Shown: positions 9,525-19,600, counted from the stretch's first letter. The stretch: 64,000 bases of DNA from an uncultured Bacteroidales bacterium (GCA_902793405.1 CADBDH010000004.1:1-64000), one strand, 5' to 3'. Numbers and translations are program-made. Notes: generated by a model not told the origin, from the letters alone.

Positions 9525-9556
9525 CAAAGATAATTATTCAATTTGAATTATGCAAA
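9525..9556 (-). promoter_or_regulatory. Promoter of the AAA ATPase gene
   Basis: Minus strand TTTG (9553-9556), 20 bases, TATCTTTG (9525-9532). The spacing and sequence fit the phylum consensus well and put the start of transcription about 15-20 bases before the ATG at 9501. Confidence 0.75.
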
Positions 9557-9579
9557 TCAAATTATTTAATTTGAATAAT
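9533..9579. promoter_or_regulatory. Palindromic AT-rich operator-like region
   Basis: ATTCAATTTGAAT (9536-9548) is a perfect palindrome lying exactly between the -33 and -7 boxes of the ATPase promoter. A second, related half-set makes a wider inverted repeat, ATTATTCAA 9533-9541 with TTGAATAAT 9571-9579. This is where a repressor would block polymerase; autoregulation by the winged-helix ATPase is possible but is only an inference. Confidence 0.5.
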
Positions 9580-9628
9580 TTTGTTTGGCCAGGTAATGGC
9601 TCTAAAATCAAAAAATGGGTTAAAACTA

Positions 9629-9659
9629 TTGACAAAGGCCTCTTGATGTTGTATTTTTG
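9629..9659 (+). promoter_or_regulatory. Promoter of the DUF3098-uppP-truB-queA operon
   Basis: TTG (9629-9631), 20 bases, TATTTTTG (9652-9659). It predicts a transcript start near 9665. Confidence 0.75.
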
Positions 9660-9661
9660 CA

Positions 9662-9702
9662 CCAAATTGCAAAGATATGCGCTTGTGCATACTGCAATTT
9701 GG
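9662..9702 (+). promoter_or_regulatory. Hairpin at the 5' end of the operon mRNA
   Basis: CCAAATTGCA (9662-9671) pairs perfectly with TGCAATTTGG (9693-9702), with an inner stem TATGC/GCATA (9676-9680, 9687-9691). Given the promoter position, the transcript would begin at or inside this stem, an arrangement that can protect mRNA ends or hide the leader. No T-run follows, so it is not a terminator. Confidence 0.6.
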
Positions 9703-9725
9703 AGACTAGAAACTAAATTTGAAAT

Positions 9726-10034
9726 ATGGCAAAAGAAGAAAAGAAAACTCAAGCCGTCGAGAACAAGACTAACGGCAAAATCAGCTATCCGCTGACCAAA
9801 ATCAACTTCATTCTCATGGGTATCTGCCTGTTGCTGATTATCATTGGCTTCTGGCTGATGACGGGTGATGCCAACGTGGGAGAGACGTTCAATAAGAACA
9901 TTTTTGAGAGCAGTCGTGTCTCTACGGGCCCCATTATCGCTTTCTTGGGCTTTGTGCTCATGGCCTTTGCCATCATCTACCGCAAGAAGGACAAGTCGGC
10001 TCAAGACGACGATACTATTGACGTAAAAGAATAA
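9726..10034 (+). CDS. DUF3098 family small membrane protein
   Basis: 102 residues: a charged, Lys-rich N-terminus, two membrane helices (about 28-46 and 68-87), a short loop with MTGDANVGETFNKNIF between them, and an acidic tail. This matches DUF3098, a Bacteroidota family whose function is not established and which usually sits next to ftsX and uppP. Here it is the first gene of an operon with uppP 12 bases downstream, which hints at a cell-envelope role. ATG at 9726 follows the leader hairpin by 23 bases. Confidence 0.87.
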   Translation: MAKEEKKTQAVENKTNGKISYPLTKINFILMGICLLLIIIGFWLMTGDANVGETFNKNIFESSRVSTGPIIAFLGFVLMAFAIIYRKKDKSAQDDDTIDVKE

Positions 10035-10046
10035 GCCCTTATCAGC

Positions 10047-10904
10047 ATGGATCTGCTGCAAGCAATCATCATTGCCATTGTGGAAGGACTCACCGAGTTC
10101 CTTCCCGTTTCATCAACAGGCCACATGATTATCGCCCAGAATCTGCTGGGTGTTGCTCAGGGTGACCCTTTCGTTCATGCGTTCACTTTCATCATCCAGT
10201 TTGGAGCAATCCTGTCGGTAGTGGTGTTATACTGGAAACGCTTTTTCCGTCTCGACCGCACGCCGGCACCTCTTGGGGCCTCGTCATGGCAGAAGTTTAA
10301 ACACAAGTGGTATTTCTACTGGCTCTTGCTGGTGGGTGTGCTGCCGGCAGTCATCATCGGTCTGGCCGCTAAGAAGTCGGGTCTGCTCGACTGGCTGCTC
10401 GACAGTGTCATGGTGGTGGCCATCATGCTGGTGGCGGGAGGTGTGTTCATGCTGTTTTGCGACCGCATCTTCAATAAGGGCAGTGAAGCCGTTGAACTGG
10501 ACGAGCGCAAGGCCTTCAAGATAGGTCTGTTCCAGTGTATCTCGGTGATTCCGGGCGTGAGCCGCAGCATGGCGACCATCGTGGGCGGTATGTCTCAGAA
10601 ACTCAGCCGCCGCAAGGCCGCCGAATTCTCGTTCTTCCTGGCTGTGCCCACCATGGCTGGCGCCACCCTGCTGGACCTCGTGGACTTGTTCAAGGACAAT
10701 GCCGAATGGGCGACTTCCCACAACATCATCGTCTTGATTGTGGGCTGTGTTGTCGCATTTATCGTGGCGCTGTTGGCCATGAAGTGGTTTGTGAATTTCC
10801 TGACCAAGTACGGCTTTAAGGCCTTTGGTTGGTACCGCATCGTTGTGGGTGTCATCATTCTGGCCTTGCTGCTGAGCGGTCAATCGCTGCAGATGGTGGA
10901 CTAG
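10047..10904 (+). CDS. uppP: Undecaprenyl-diphosphatase UppP (BacA)
   Basis: Inner-membrane enzyme that recycles undecaprenyl diphosphate to the monophosphate carrier for peptidoglycan and surface glycan synthesis; it also confers bacitracin tolerance. The 285 residues are strongly hydrophobic, with about eight helices. Both family signatures are present: EGLTEFLPVSSTGH near 13-26 and IPGVSRSMATIVGG near 168-181. Length is normal. It follows DUF3098 by 12 bases and leads into truB after 46 bases. It ends in TAG, which shows amber is an ordinary stop codon here. Confidence 0.96.
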   Translation: MDLLQAIIIAIVEGLTEFLPVSSTGHMIIAQNLLGVAQGDPFVHAFTFIIQFGAILSVVVLYWKRFFRLDRTPAPLGASSWQKFKHKWYFYWLLLVGVLPAVIIGLAAKKSGLLDWLLDSVMVVAIMLVAGGVFMLFCDRIFNKGSEAVELDERKAFKIGLFQCISVIPGVSRSMATIVGGMSQKLSRRKAAEFSFFLAVPTMAGATLLDLVDLFKDNAEWATSHNIIVLIVGCVVAFIVALLAMKWFVNFLTKYGFKAFGWYRIVVGVIILALLLSGQSLQMVD

Positions 10905-10950
10905 AAAGAACCATTCACGAGCTACAATCCTTTCAAACCGATTGTCTGAT

Positions 10951-11805
10951 ATGCTAAACCCGATAGAAGGCGAAATATTCTGCATCGACAAGCCGCTGAG
11001 GATGACCTCCTTTGCCGCAGTCAAAAAAGTGCGCGCCGTGCTGCGCACCCACTTGAAGACCCGACAGGTCAAGGTGGGCCATGCCGGCACCCTCGACCCG
11101 CTGGCCACTGGTGTACTGCTGCTGTGCACCGGTCACGCCACCAAGCGCATCGATGAGCTGCAGGCAGGCGTCAAGGAGTATATCGCCGACCTCAGGTTAG
11201 GGGCTACCACTCCTAGCTATGACCTGGAGACCGAGGTGGATGCTACCTACGAGTGGCAGCACATCGACCGCGCCCTCATCGACCGCGTGCTGCAGGAACA
11301 GTTCACGGGTAGCATCGAGCAGGTGCCGCCTTCGTTCTCGGCCTGCAAGATTGACGGCAAGCCCGCCTACAAGCTGGCGCGCAAGGGGCAGGACGTGGAA
11401 ATCCGTCCCAAGACCCTTGTCATCGACGAGATCGAGGTGCTGCAATGCGGCCTGCCCCAGGAGCCCACGCTCCAGATTCGCGTGGTGTGCAGCAAGGGGA
11501 CCTATATCCGCGCCCTGGCACGCGACATCGGCGTGGCGTTGGACAGTGGTGCCCACTTGACGGCATTGCGCCGCACCCGCGTGGGGGATGTCACCGTCGA
11601 CAGGTGCCTCACCCTGGAGCAGCTGGTCGAGAAACTCGACAACGAGACCTACGTCTCGCCCGAACAGGCTGCCGCCGAGCGCCTGGAGCGTGAACGCATC
11701 GAGAACCGTGAGCGTGCCGCCCGCCAGAAGGCCGAGCGCCAGGCCCGCAAGCAACAGACTCAAAAATGCTCAGCGCCCCCCAAACGCACATCACAAATCA
11801 AGTAA
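10951..11805 (+). CDS. truB: tRNA pseudouridine(55) synthase TruB
   Basis: Makes pseudouridine 55 in the T-loop of tRNAs. The catalytic motif KVGHAGTLDPLATGVL, with the active-site Asp, lies near 44-59, followed by GVKEYIADLRLGATT and the conserved KGTYIRALARDIG near 185. The C-terminus is a basic, Arg/Gln-rich coil of about 40 residues. I prefer the ATG at 10951 (MLNPIEGEIFCIDKP) over an in-frame TTG nine bases upstream, because homologues start close to the FxxIDKP motif. It lies between uppP and queA, an order frequent in Bacteroidota. Confidence 0.95.
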   Translation: MLNPIEGEIFCIDKPLRMTSFAAVKKVRAVLRTHLKTRQVKVGHAGTLDPLATGVLLLCTGHATKRIDELQAGVKEYIADLRLGATTPSYDLETEVDATYEWQHIDRALIDRVLQEQFTGSIEQVPPSFSACKIDGKPAYKLARKGQDVEIRPKTLVIDEIEVLQCGLPQEPTLQIRVVCSKGTYIRALARDIGVALDSGAHLTALRRTRVGDVTVDRCLTLEQLVEKLDNETYVSPEQAAAERLERERIENRERAARQKAERQARKQQTQKCSAPPKRTSQIK

Positions 11806-11825
11806 ACAACCAAGTGCTTAGTAAT

Positions 11826-11861
11826 TAAAGACTAACAACTAAAGACTAAGAACTAAAAACA
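11826..11861 (+). repeat. 7-nt tandem repeat array
   Basis: About five heptamers of the ACTAAN type (AAGACTA, ACAACTA, AAGACTA, AGAACTA, AAAAC) fill the truB-queA spacer in the sense direction. There is no room for a preQ1 riboswitch. Confidence 0.8.
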
Positions 11862-11868
11862 AAATTAT

Positions 11869-12924
11869 ATGAAACTCTCAGAATTTAACACCAAGATGCC
11901 CGAGGAGCTCATTGCCTCCTATCCCGTGCCCGTGCGTGACGAGTCCCGATTGATGGTTCTGCACAAGCGCAGCAACCAGATCGAGCACAAGATATTCAAG
12001 GAAATCCTTGAATACTTTAATCCGCACGACTTGTTCGTCTTCAACGACACCCAGGTGTTTCCCGCCAAGCTCTTCGGCAACAAGGAGAAAACCGGTGCCC
12101 GCATCGAAGTGTTCCTGCTGCGTGAATTGAACCCCAATAACAAGTTGTGGGACGTGCTTGTCGAACCCGCCCGCAAGATCCGTATCGGTAACAAGCTCTA
12201 CTTTGGCCTGGACGACTCGATGGTGGCCGAGGTCATCGACAACACCACCTCGCGTGGACGCACGCTGCGTTTCCTCTATGACGGCGACCATGACCAGTTC
12301 AAGAAGGACCTGTACAACCTGGGCAACACCCCGCTGCCCTATTACATCCAGCGTGATGCCGAACCCGAGGATGCCGAGCGTTATCAGACCATATTCTCGG
12401 CTAAGGAGGGTGCTGTAGTGGCTCCCGCTGCCGGTTTGCACTTCTCGCGCGAGCTGATGCGCCGCATGGAGATTCGCGACATCGACCGCGACTTCATCAC
12501 GATGCACATCAGCCTGGGCAGCTACCGCGACATCGATGTCGAGGACCTGTCCAAGCATCGCATGGACAGCGAGGAGATGGACGTCAGCGTCGAGTTGGCC
12601 GAGAAGGTCAACACCCTGCGTGACAACGGCAACAAGGTGTGTGCCATCGGCACGTCGGTACTGCGTGCCTTCGAGACTTGTGTGGGCATGAACGGCCACA
12701 TCAAGCCCTACGGCGGCTGGAGCAACAAGTTCTTGTTCCCGCCCTATGAGTGCACCACCTGCGACGCCCTGGTGACCAACTTCCACATGCCTTATTCCAT
12801 CATGCTGATGGCCCAGGCAGCCTTTGGCGGCTACGAGCAGACGATGAACGCCTACCAGGTGGCCATCGAGGAGAAATACCGCTTCGGTGCCTACGGCGAC
12901 GCCATGCTCATCCTCAACGACTAA
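11869..12924 (+). CDS. queA: S-adenosylmethionine:tRNA ribosyltransferase-isomerase QueA
   Basis: Transfers and isomerises the ribosyl part of SAM onto preQ1-tRNA to give epoxyqueuosine. At 351 residues it has normal length and shows the family blocks: FNTKMPEELIASYP at the start, HDLFVFNDTQVFPAKLFG near 50-67, SAKEGAVVAPAAGLHFS near 178-194, and TNFHMPYSIMLMAQAAF near 302-318. It is the last gene of the DUF3098-uppP-truB-queA operon and is followed by a strong terminator at 12961-13005. Confidence 0.96.
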   Translation: MKLSEFNTKMPEELIASYPVPVRDESRLMVLHKRSNQIEHKIFKEILEYFNPHDLFVFNDTQVFPAKLFGNKEKTGARIEVFLLRELNPNNKLWDVLVEPARKIRIGNKLYFGLDDSMVAEVIDNTTSRGRTLRFLYDGDHDQFKKDLYNLGNTPLPYYIQRDAEPEDAERYQTIFSAKEGAVVAPAAGLHFSRELMRRMEIRDIDRDFITMHISLGSYRDIDVEDLSKHRMDSEEMDVSVELAEKVNTLRDNGNKVCAIGTSVLRAFETCVGMNGHIKPYGGWSNKFLFPPYECTTCDALVTNFHMPYSIMLMAQAAFGGYEQTMNAYQVAIEEKYRFGAYGDAMLILND

Positions 12925-12960
12925 GAAGATTACCACAACAAACAGTGCTCACTGACCACA

Positions 12961-13005
12961 CAGGTCACAAAGTGCCGTTCTCGGCATTTTGTGACCTGTT
13001 TTTTT
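12961..13005 (+). terminator. Rho-independent terminator after queA
   Basis: A 17-bp stem (12961-12977 with 12982-12998, one G-T pair), tetraloop TTCT, then seven T residues. A textbook terminator. Confidence 0.92.
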
Positions 13006-13058
13006 GATTGTAGGCATGATTTAGCGGGAAAACTCATAAAATACTGAAATTTTTTTCG

Positions 13059-13066
13059 TATCTTTG
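13059..13066 (+). promoter_or_regulatory. -7 box for the fumarate reductase operon
   Basis: TATCTTTG, 61 bases before the sdhC start and just after the queA terminator. The upstream partner is not clear. Confidence 0.6.
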
Positions 13067-13127
13067 CGGGATAATTGTGATATCTATAAAATAACAATCA
13101 ATTAATAACTAAAAAATCAACAATTTT

Positions 13128-13784
13128 ATGTGGTTAACTAATTCATCTGTAGGACGCAAGGTGGTGATGTCGGTAACCGGCCTCTTCCTTGTCCTACATG
13201 CGCTGATGAATGCAGTGGCAATCATTTCCCTTGAGGCTTATGATGCCATTTGCGAGTTCCTTGGCGCCAATTGGTATGCTGTGCTGGGCACGCTCGTGCT
13301 CGCTGGTGGCTTTGCGATTCACATCATCTATGCCTTCTGGCTCACTCTGCAGAACCGTAAGGCTCGCGGTAACAACCGCTATGCTGTGACCACCAAGCCC
13401 AAGGATGTCGAGTGGGCATCACAAAACATGCTCGTCCTCGGTATCATCGTTTGCTGCTTCCTGATTCTGCACCTCGTGCAGTTCTGGGCCAAGATGCAGC
13501 TGCCCGAACTCATGGGTGAACACATCATGAGGGGCCAGGATTACCTGCAGGCTACCTTCAGCCAGTGGTGGGTACTTCCCGTTTACCTCATCGGTTTTGC
13601 CGCTCTGTGGTTCCACATCAGCCACGGTTTCTGGAGCGCTTTCCAGACCCTGGGTACCGCCAATGACAAGTGGATTCCCCGCTGGCAGTGCATTTCCAAG
13701 TGGTGGGCAAGCATCGTGTTTATCCTCTTTGCTGTAGAGGCTATCTATTTCACGCTTCACTTCACCGGCGTTATCAATTGCTAA
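13128..13784 (+). CDS. sdhC: Fumarate reductase / succinate dehydrogenase cytochrome b subunit
   Basis: Membrane anchor of the complex, binding haem b and exchanging electrons with menaquinone. The 218 residues contain about five membrane helices (near 14-32, 53-75, 101-120, 140-160 and 188-207), with histidines in or near them (LHALMNA, HIIYAFW, LHLVQFW, HISHGFW) suited to di-haem ligation, as in the b558 family. It is the first gene of a C-A-B operon: the flavoprotein follows after 35 bases and the iron-sulfur subunit after that. In anaerobic Bacteroidales this enzyme chiefly reduces fumarate to make succinate. Confidence 0.94.
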   Translation: MWLTNSSVGRKVVMSVTGLFLVLHALMNAVAIISLEAYDAICEFLGANWYAVLGTLVLAGGFAIHIIYAFWLTLQNRKARGNNRYAVTTKPKDVEWASQNMLVLGIIVCCFLILHLVQFWAKMQLPELMGEHIMRGQDYLQATFSQWWVLPVYLIGFAALWFHISHGFWSAFQTLGTANDKWIPRWQCISKWWASIVFILFAVEAIYFTLHFTGVINC

Positions 13785-13819
13785 TCGCTGAGTATTAACC
13801 TATTAAATTTGTAACACAA

Positions 13820-15820
13820 ATGGAAGAAACCAAGATCAACGCTCAGCCCATCGATTCCAAGATTCCCGAGGGACCCATCGCTGAGAAGTGGACAAACTAT
13901 AAGGCTCACCAGAAACTCGTCAACCCCGCCAACAAGCGCCGCCTCGACATCATCGTCGTGGGTACCGGTCTGGCAGGTGCGTCGGCAGCAGCCACGCTGG
14001 GCGAGATGGGATTCAACGTATTGAACTTCTGCATCCAGGATTCACCCCGCCGTGCTCACTCGATTGCTGCACAGGGTGGTATCAACGCAGCCAAGAACTA
14101 CCAGAACGACGGTGACTCGGTTTACCGCTTGTTCTATGACACCGTCAAGGGTGGTGACTACCGTGCCCGCGAGGCCAACGTTTACCGCCTGGCCGAGGTG
14201 TCGAACAATATCATTGACCAGTGTGTGGCACAGGGTGTTCCCTTCGCCCGCGAGTATGGCGGCCTGCTGGCCAACCGTTCATTCGGTGGCGCTCAGGTGA
14301 GCCGCACGTTCTACGCCAAGGGTCAGACCGGCCAGCAGCTGCTGCTCGGTGCCTACTCGAGCCTGAACCGCATGATCCATGCCGGCAAGGTAAAGAGCTA
14401 CAACCGCTATGAGATGCACGACGTGGTCATCATCGACGGCCGTGCCCGCGGTATCATCGCCAAGAACCTGGTGACTGGCAAGCTCGAGCGCTTTGCTGCC
14501 CACGCTGTGGTTATCGCCACCGGTGGTTATGGCAACACCTACTTCCTGAGCACCAACGCTATGGGTTGTAACTGCTCGGCTGCTATGGCTTGCTATCGCC
14601 ACGGCGCTTACTTCGCCAACCCCGCTTACGTGCAGATTCACCCCACCTGCATCCCCGTGCACGGTGACAAGCAGTCCAAGCTGACGCTGATGAGTGAGTC
14701 GTTGCGTAACGACGGCCGCATCTGGGTGCCCAAGAGCATCGAGGACGCCAAGAAGCTGCAGGCAGGACAAATCAAGGGCAGCGACATCCCCGAGGAGGAG
14801 CGCGACTACTATCTGGAGCGCCGCTATCCGGCCTTCGGTAACCTCGTGCCCCGTGACGTGGCCAGCCGCGCCGCCAAGGAGCGCTGCGACAAGGGCTTCG
14901 GTGTGAACAACACCGGCAAGGCCGTATTCCTCGACTTCAGCGAGGCCATCAACCGCCTGGGCATCGACGTGATTCGTCAGCGCTACGGCAACCTCTTCGA
15001 CATGTATGAGGAAATCACCGATGTGAATCCCGGCGAGCTCGCCAACGAGATCAACGGCGTTAAGTACTACAATCCCATGATGATTTATCCCGCCATCCAC
15101 TACACCATGGGCGGCATCTGGGTTGACTATGAGTTGCAGACCAGCATCAAGGGTCTGTTCGCCATCGGTGAGTGCAACTTCAGTGACCATGGCGCTAACC
15201 GCCTCGGTGCTTCGGCGCTGATGCAGGGTCTGGCCGACGGTTACTTTGTATTGCCTTACACCATCCAGAACTACCTGAGCGACCAGATTACCGTGCCTCA
15301 CTTCACGACCGACAGCCCCGAGTTTGACGCTGCCGAGAAGAAGGTACAGGCCAATCTCGACCACCTGATGAGCATCCACGGCAAGCGCTCGGTGGACAGC
15401 ATCCACAAGGAGCTGGGTAACGTGATGTGGGACTATGTGGGCATGGCCCGCACCAAGGAGAGCCTCGAGACTGCGCTCAAGAAGCTCAAAGAGCTGCGCA
15501 AGGAGTTCGAGACCAACCTGTTCATCCCCGGCACCCAAGAGGGCATGAATGTCGAGTTGGACAAGGCATTCCGCCTGCGTGACTTCATCACCATGGGTGA
15601 GTTGATCGCCTATGACGCTTTGAACCGCCACGAGAGCTGCGGTGGCCACTTCCGCGAGGAGCATCAGACCGAGGAAGGCGAGGCCAAGCGCGACGACGAG
15701 AACTTCTTCTATGTCGCTTGCTGGAAGTACAACGGTGACGATGAGACCGCTCCCACGCTCATCAAGGAGCCGCTCCACTACGAGGCCATCAAGGTCCAGA
15801 CGCGTAACTATAAGTCATAA
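13820..15820 (+). CDS. sdhA: Fumarate reductase / succinate dehydrogenase flavoprotein subunit
   Basis: Catalytic subunit interconverting fumarate and succinate. The 666 residues carry the FAD-binding Rossmann motif [19 protein letters not shown] near 38-56, the covalent-FAD histidine segment [17 protein letters not shown] near 78-94, the substrate-loop motif [11 protein letters not shown] near 273, and the active-site region with NHR-type and [17 protein letters not shown] near 456. Length fits the long Bacteroidota type with a helical C-terminal domain. It lies between the cytochrome and iron-sulfur genes. Sequence cannot settle the preferred direction; physiology of the group favours fumarate reduction. 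Confidence 0.96.
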   Translation: MEETKINAQPIDSKIPEGPIAEKWTNYKAHQKLVNPANKRRLDIIVVGTGLAGASAAATLGEMGFNVLNFCIQDSPRRAHSIAAQGGINAAKNYQNDGDSVYRLFYDTVKGGDYRAREANVYRLAEVSNNIIDQCVAQGVPFAREYGGLLANRSFGGAQVSRTFYAKGQTGQQLLLGAYSSLNRMIHAGKVKSYNRYEMHDVVIIDGRARGIIAKNLVTGKLERFAAHAVVIATGGYGNTYFLSTNAMGCNCSAAMACYRHGAYFANPAYVQIHPTCIPVHGDKQSKLTLMSESLRNDGRIWVPKSIEDAKKLQAGQIKGSDIPEEERDYYLERRYPAFGNLVPRDVASRAAKERCDKGFGVNNTGKAVFLDFSEAINRLGIDVIRQRYGNLFDMYEEITDVNPGELANEINGVKYYNPMMIYPAIHYTMGGIWVDYELQTSIKGLFAIGECNFSDHGANRLGASALMQGLADGYFVLPYTIQNYLSDQITVPHFTTDSPEFDAAEKKVQANLDHLMSIHGKRSVDSIHKELGNVMWDYVGMARTKESLETALKKLKELRKEFETNLFIPGTQEGMNVELDKAFRLRDFITMGELIAYDALNRHESCGGHFREEHQTEEGEAKRDDENFFYVACWKYNGDDETAPTLIKEPLHYEAIKVQTRNYKS

Positions 15821-15848
15821 TCAACCACATTAAAATTCATCGAATACA

Positions 15849-16604
15849 ATGGATACAAGTATAAGCTTCAAACTTAAGGTTTGGCGTCAGGCCAACGCTC
15901 ATGCCGAGGGCCGCTTTGAGACCTACGAGATGCGCGATATCCCCACCGACACCTCGTTCCTCGAGATGATGGATATTCTCAACGAGCAACTCATCGAGAA
16001 GGGTGAGGAGCCCGTGACCTTCGACCACGACTGCCGCGAGGGTATCTGCGGCATGTGCTCGCTTTATGTGAACGGTCACCCCCACGGCCCCGCCACGGGT
16101 GCTACCACTTGCCAGCTCTACATGCGCCGCTTCAAGGATGGTGACACCATCACCGTTGAGCCCTGGCGCTCGGCTGCCTTCCCTGTAATCAAGGACTTGA
16201 TGGTAAACCGCAACGCCTTCGACCAGATTCAGCAGGCTGGCGGTTACGTGAGCTTCCAGACGGGCGGTGCCCAGGATGCTAACGCCATCCCCATCAGCAA
16301 GGATGCTGCCGACGAGGCCATGGACAGCGCTACCTGCATCGGTTGCGGTGCCTGTGTTGCTGCTTGCAAGAACGGCTCTGCCATGCTGTTCCTCAGCGCC
16401 AAGGTGAGCCAGTTTGCACTGCTGCCCCAGGGACGTGCCGAGGCCAAGCGCCGCGTGAAAGCCATGCTGGCCAAGATGGACGAGCTGGGCTTCGGTAACT
16501 GCACCAACACCGGTGCCTGTGCCGCCGAGTGCCCCAAGAACATCAAGCTGAGCAACATCGCCCGCCTGAACCGCGAGTTCCTGTGCGCCAAGTGCAGCGA
16601 CTAA
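15849..16604 (+). CDS. sdhB: Fumarate reductase / succinate dehydrogenase iron-sulfur subunit
   Basis: Electron-wire subunit of 251 residues. The plant-type [2Fe-2S] site is [15 protein letters not shown] near 60-74 with a further Cys in ATTCQLY. Two C-terminal clusters follow: [13 protein letters not shown] near 163-175 and [15 protein letters not shown] near 218-232. This layout gives [2Fe-2S], [4Fe-4S] and [3Fe-4S] centres. It is the last gene of the operon, 28 bases after sdhA, and is followed by a strong hairpin terminator at 16633-16668. Confidence 0.96.
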   Translation: MDTSISFKLKVWRQANAHAEGRFETYEMRDIPTDTSFLEMMDILNEQLIEKGEEPVTFDHDCREGICGMCSLYVNGHPHGPATGATTCQLYMRRFKDGDTITVEPWRSAAFPVIKDLMVNRNAFDQIQQAGGYVSFQTGGAQDANAIPISKDAADEAMDSATCIGCGACVAACKNGSAMLFLSAKVSQFALLPQGRAEAKRRVKAMLAKMDELGFGNCTNTGACAAECPKNIKLSNIARLNREFLCAKCSD

Positions 16605-16632
16605 GCCGATAGACACATTCCCTATAATATGA

Positions 16633-16668
16633 CAAGCCGCAGGGTCAACCACCCTGCGGCTTGTTTTT
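16633..16668. terminator. Terminator between sdhB and convergent mfd
   Basis: 13-bp perfect stem CAAGCCGCAGGGT (16633-16645) with ACCCTGCGGCTTG (16651-16663), 5-nt loop, then TTTTT on the plus strand. It lies between the stops of two convergent genes. Confidence 0.9.
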
Positions 16669-16693
16669 GTCTTCTATATATAATAAGGATAGA

Positions 16694-19600
16694 CTAGATG
16701 CTGTCCAGATGGCTGATGGTGCGCAATACCGTTAAAGCGCTGCTCACGCTCGTGATGCTAGAGATAATGATGCTGCGGCGGCCGTTCTTCTGGCTCAGGT
16801 TGCAGCGCTTGGGATTCTGCTGCACGTAATTGAGCAGCCGGCCGAAGGCGGGTGACTGGTAATAGGCGACATTCTCCTCGCCCACCATGAACAGGTGCAT
16901 GCGCGTCTGGCGGATGACCAGTTTCTCGATGCCCAGGCGGCGTGCCGTGCGTCTGAGCGGCACGATACGGATGAGTTCGCGCGCCATATCGGGAATTTTG
17001 CCGAAACGGTCCTCCATCCTCTCCTCAAAGGCCTCCACCTGGTCGTCGGTTTCCATGTTGTCCAGCTCGCGGTACAGCGTGATGCGCTCGTTCTCCTGGG
17101 GCACATAGCTGGCGGGGAACATCAGTTCCAGGTCGGTATCCACCACGCAATCGGTGACAAACTCGGTGTTTCCGTCTAATCCGTCATCTCCGTTTTCTCC
17201 GTCCCCCGTTGTGGCGAACGTTGACGCAAATTCCTCGGTGCGCAGCTCGGTCACGGCCTCTTTGAGCACACGCTGGTAGGTTTCATAGCCCAAATCGGCG
17301 ATGAAACCGCTCTGTTCGGCTCCCAGTAGGTTGCCCGCGCCGCGAATGTCCAAATCCTGCATGGCAATCTGGATGCCGGCACCCAGGTCACTGAAGCTCT
17401 CGATGGCCTGCAGGCGGCGGCGCGCATCGGTAGCCAGTGGCTTGCCGGGCGGCACGAGCAGGTAACAGAAGGCTTTGCGGCTGCTGCGTCCCACACGGCC
17501 GCGCAACTGGTGCAGGTCGCTCAGGCCATAACGGTCGGCATTGTTGATGATGATGGTGTTCACGTTGGGCATGTCGATGCCGTTCTCGATGATCGTGGTC
17601 GAGAGCAGCACGTCATAGTCGTGGTTACCAAAGTCGATGATGGTCTGCTCCAGCTTCTCGGGCGGCATCTGGCCGTGTCCCACGGCCACGCGTGCATCGG
17701 GCACGACACGGTGAATCATGTTCTCCAGCTGTTCCAGCTGCTCGATGCGGTGGTTGACGAAGAAGACCTGGCCGTTGCGCGAGAGCTCGAAGTTGATGGC
17801 TTCGGCAACGATGTCGTCGTTCAGCGTTCCCACGGTGGTGAGGATGGGGTAGCGGTTGGCGGGTGGGGTAGTGAGCGTGCTGAGGTCGCGGGCACCCATC
17901 AGCGAGAACTGCAGCGTGCGCGGGATGGGCGTAGCGCTCATCGTCAAGGTGTCCACGTTGAGTTTCATCTGCTTGAGTTTGTCCTTGACGGCGACGCCGA
18001 ACTTCTGCTCCTCGTCCACCACCAGCAGTCCCAAGTCATGGAACTGAACGGTCTTGCCGATGAGTTTGTGGGTGCCGATGAGGATGTCGATTTTGCCTTC
18101 TTTGAGGTCGGCCAGCAGTTGTTTTACCTCTTTGGGCTTGCGGGCACGGCTCAGGTAATCCACTCGCACGGGGAAATCCTTCAAGCGGTCGCTGAAGGTG
18201 CGCCAGTGCTGGAACGCCAGCACCGTCGTCGGCACGAGCACGGCGGTCTGTTTGCCGTCGGTAGCGGCCTTGAAGGCGGCGCGCACGGCAATCTCGGTCT
18301 TGCCGAAGCCCACATCGCCGCAGATGAGGCGGTCCATAGGCTTGGTGCTCTCCATATCGGCCTTGACGGCCTGTGTGGCGGTGAGCTGGTCGGGCGTGTC
18401 CTCATAGATGAACGAGGCCTCCAGTTCCTGCTGCAGGTAGCCGTCGGGCGTGTAGGCAAAGCCCTGCTGCTCGCGGCGGGCGGCATACAGGCGGATGAGT
18501 TCGCGCGCGATGTCCTTCAGGCGGCTCTTGGTGCGCGACTTGATTTTGGCCCAGGCATTGCTGCCCAAGCGGTTCAGGCGCGGTGCCTCGCCCTCCTTGC
18601 TGCGGTATTTCGACAGTTTGTGCAGCGAGTGGATGGACACGTAGGCTTCGTCACCGTTCAGGTAGGTGAGTTTGATCATCTCCTGGGGCGTGCCGTTCAT
18701 CGACGTGCGAATCAAACCGCCGAACTTGCCCACACCCAGGTCCTCGTGCACGATATAGTCGCCCTTTTCTATCTGGTTCAGTTCCTTGAGCGACAGGGCA
18801 AGTTTGCCCGAGCGCGCACGGTCGCTCTTGAGGTTATACTTGTGGAAACGGTCAAATATCTGGTGGTCGGTAAAGACGCACAGCTTCAGGTCATCGTCAA
18901 CAAAGCCCTCGTGCAGTGTCCGCAGCACAGGCTCGAAGGTGATGGCGTCGCCGCGGTCCTCAAAGATGTTGTGCAGGCGCTCGATCTGCTTGGCGCTGTC
19001 GCTCAGGATGACCAGTTTGTAGCCCTTGGACAGGAAATCGGTAAACGACTGCCCGATGAGGTCAAAGTTCTTGTGGTAGATCCCCTGCGGCTTGCAGTGC
19101 AGCGACAGGCGCTTGACACCGCGCTCGGGAGCAGCCTCGCCGTTGACAAAGGCGATGCGTCGCAGTTCATGTAGCCGCTTGACGAACAGGTCGGCATCCA
19201 CGACCTTGTTGGTGGCCTGGGTGTCGCCCTCGTCGGCGATGATGGCGCTGACCGACATGCCCTCCTGGGCAATCTCGCGGATGCGCGCCGTGAGCCAGTG
19301 CTCGCTGCGGCACAGCACGATGGTGTCGTCGCCTACATAATCCAGCAGCGACACGTTGTCCTCACGGCCGCCGCCCGATGAATGGTTGTTGAGGATGCTC
19401 ACCTGGTCCAGGCGCTCCTCGCTCAGCTGGGTCTCGACGTTGAAGGTGCGTATCGAGTCGATGTCGTCGCCCCAAAAGTCGATGCGGTAGGGCAACTCGT
19501 TGCTGTAGGAGAACACGTCAAGAATCGAGCCGCGCACGCTGTATTGTCCCGGCTCATAGACGTAGTCGGTCGCCGTGAAGCCCAGTTCGCGCAGCCGTTC

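Noticed and set aside
10942..10950. TTG start for truB
   Set aside because: The ATG nine bases downstream fits the family's N-terminus; the TTG adds only three residues without support.
11806..11868. A preQ1 riboswitch upstream of queA
   Set aside because: The spacer is almost entirely a heptamer array, with no aptamer-like pseudoknot.
17510..19174. Plus-strand open frame of 554 codons opposite mfd
   Set aside because: Shadow of mfd codon bias; no motif, no promoter, and wholly within a confident gene.
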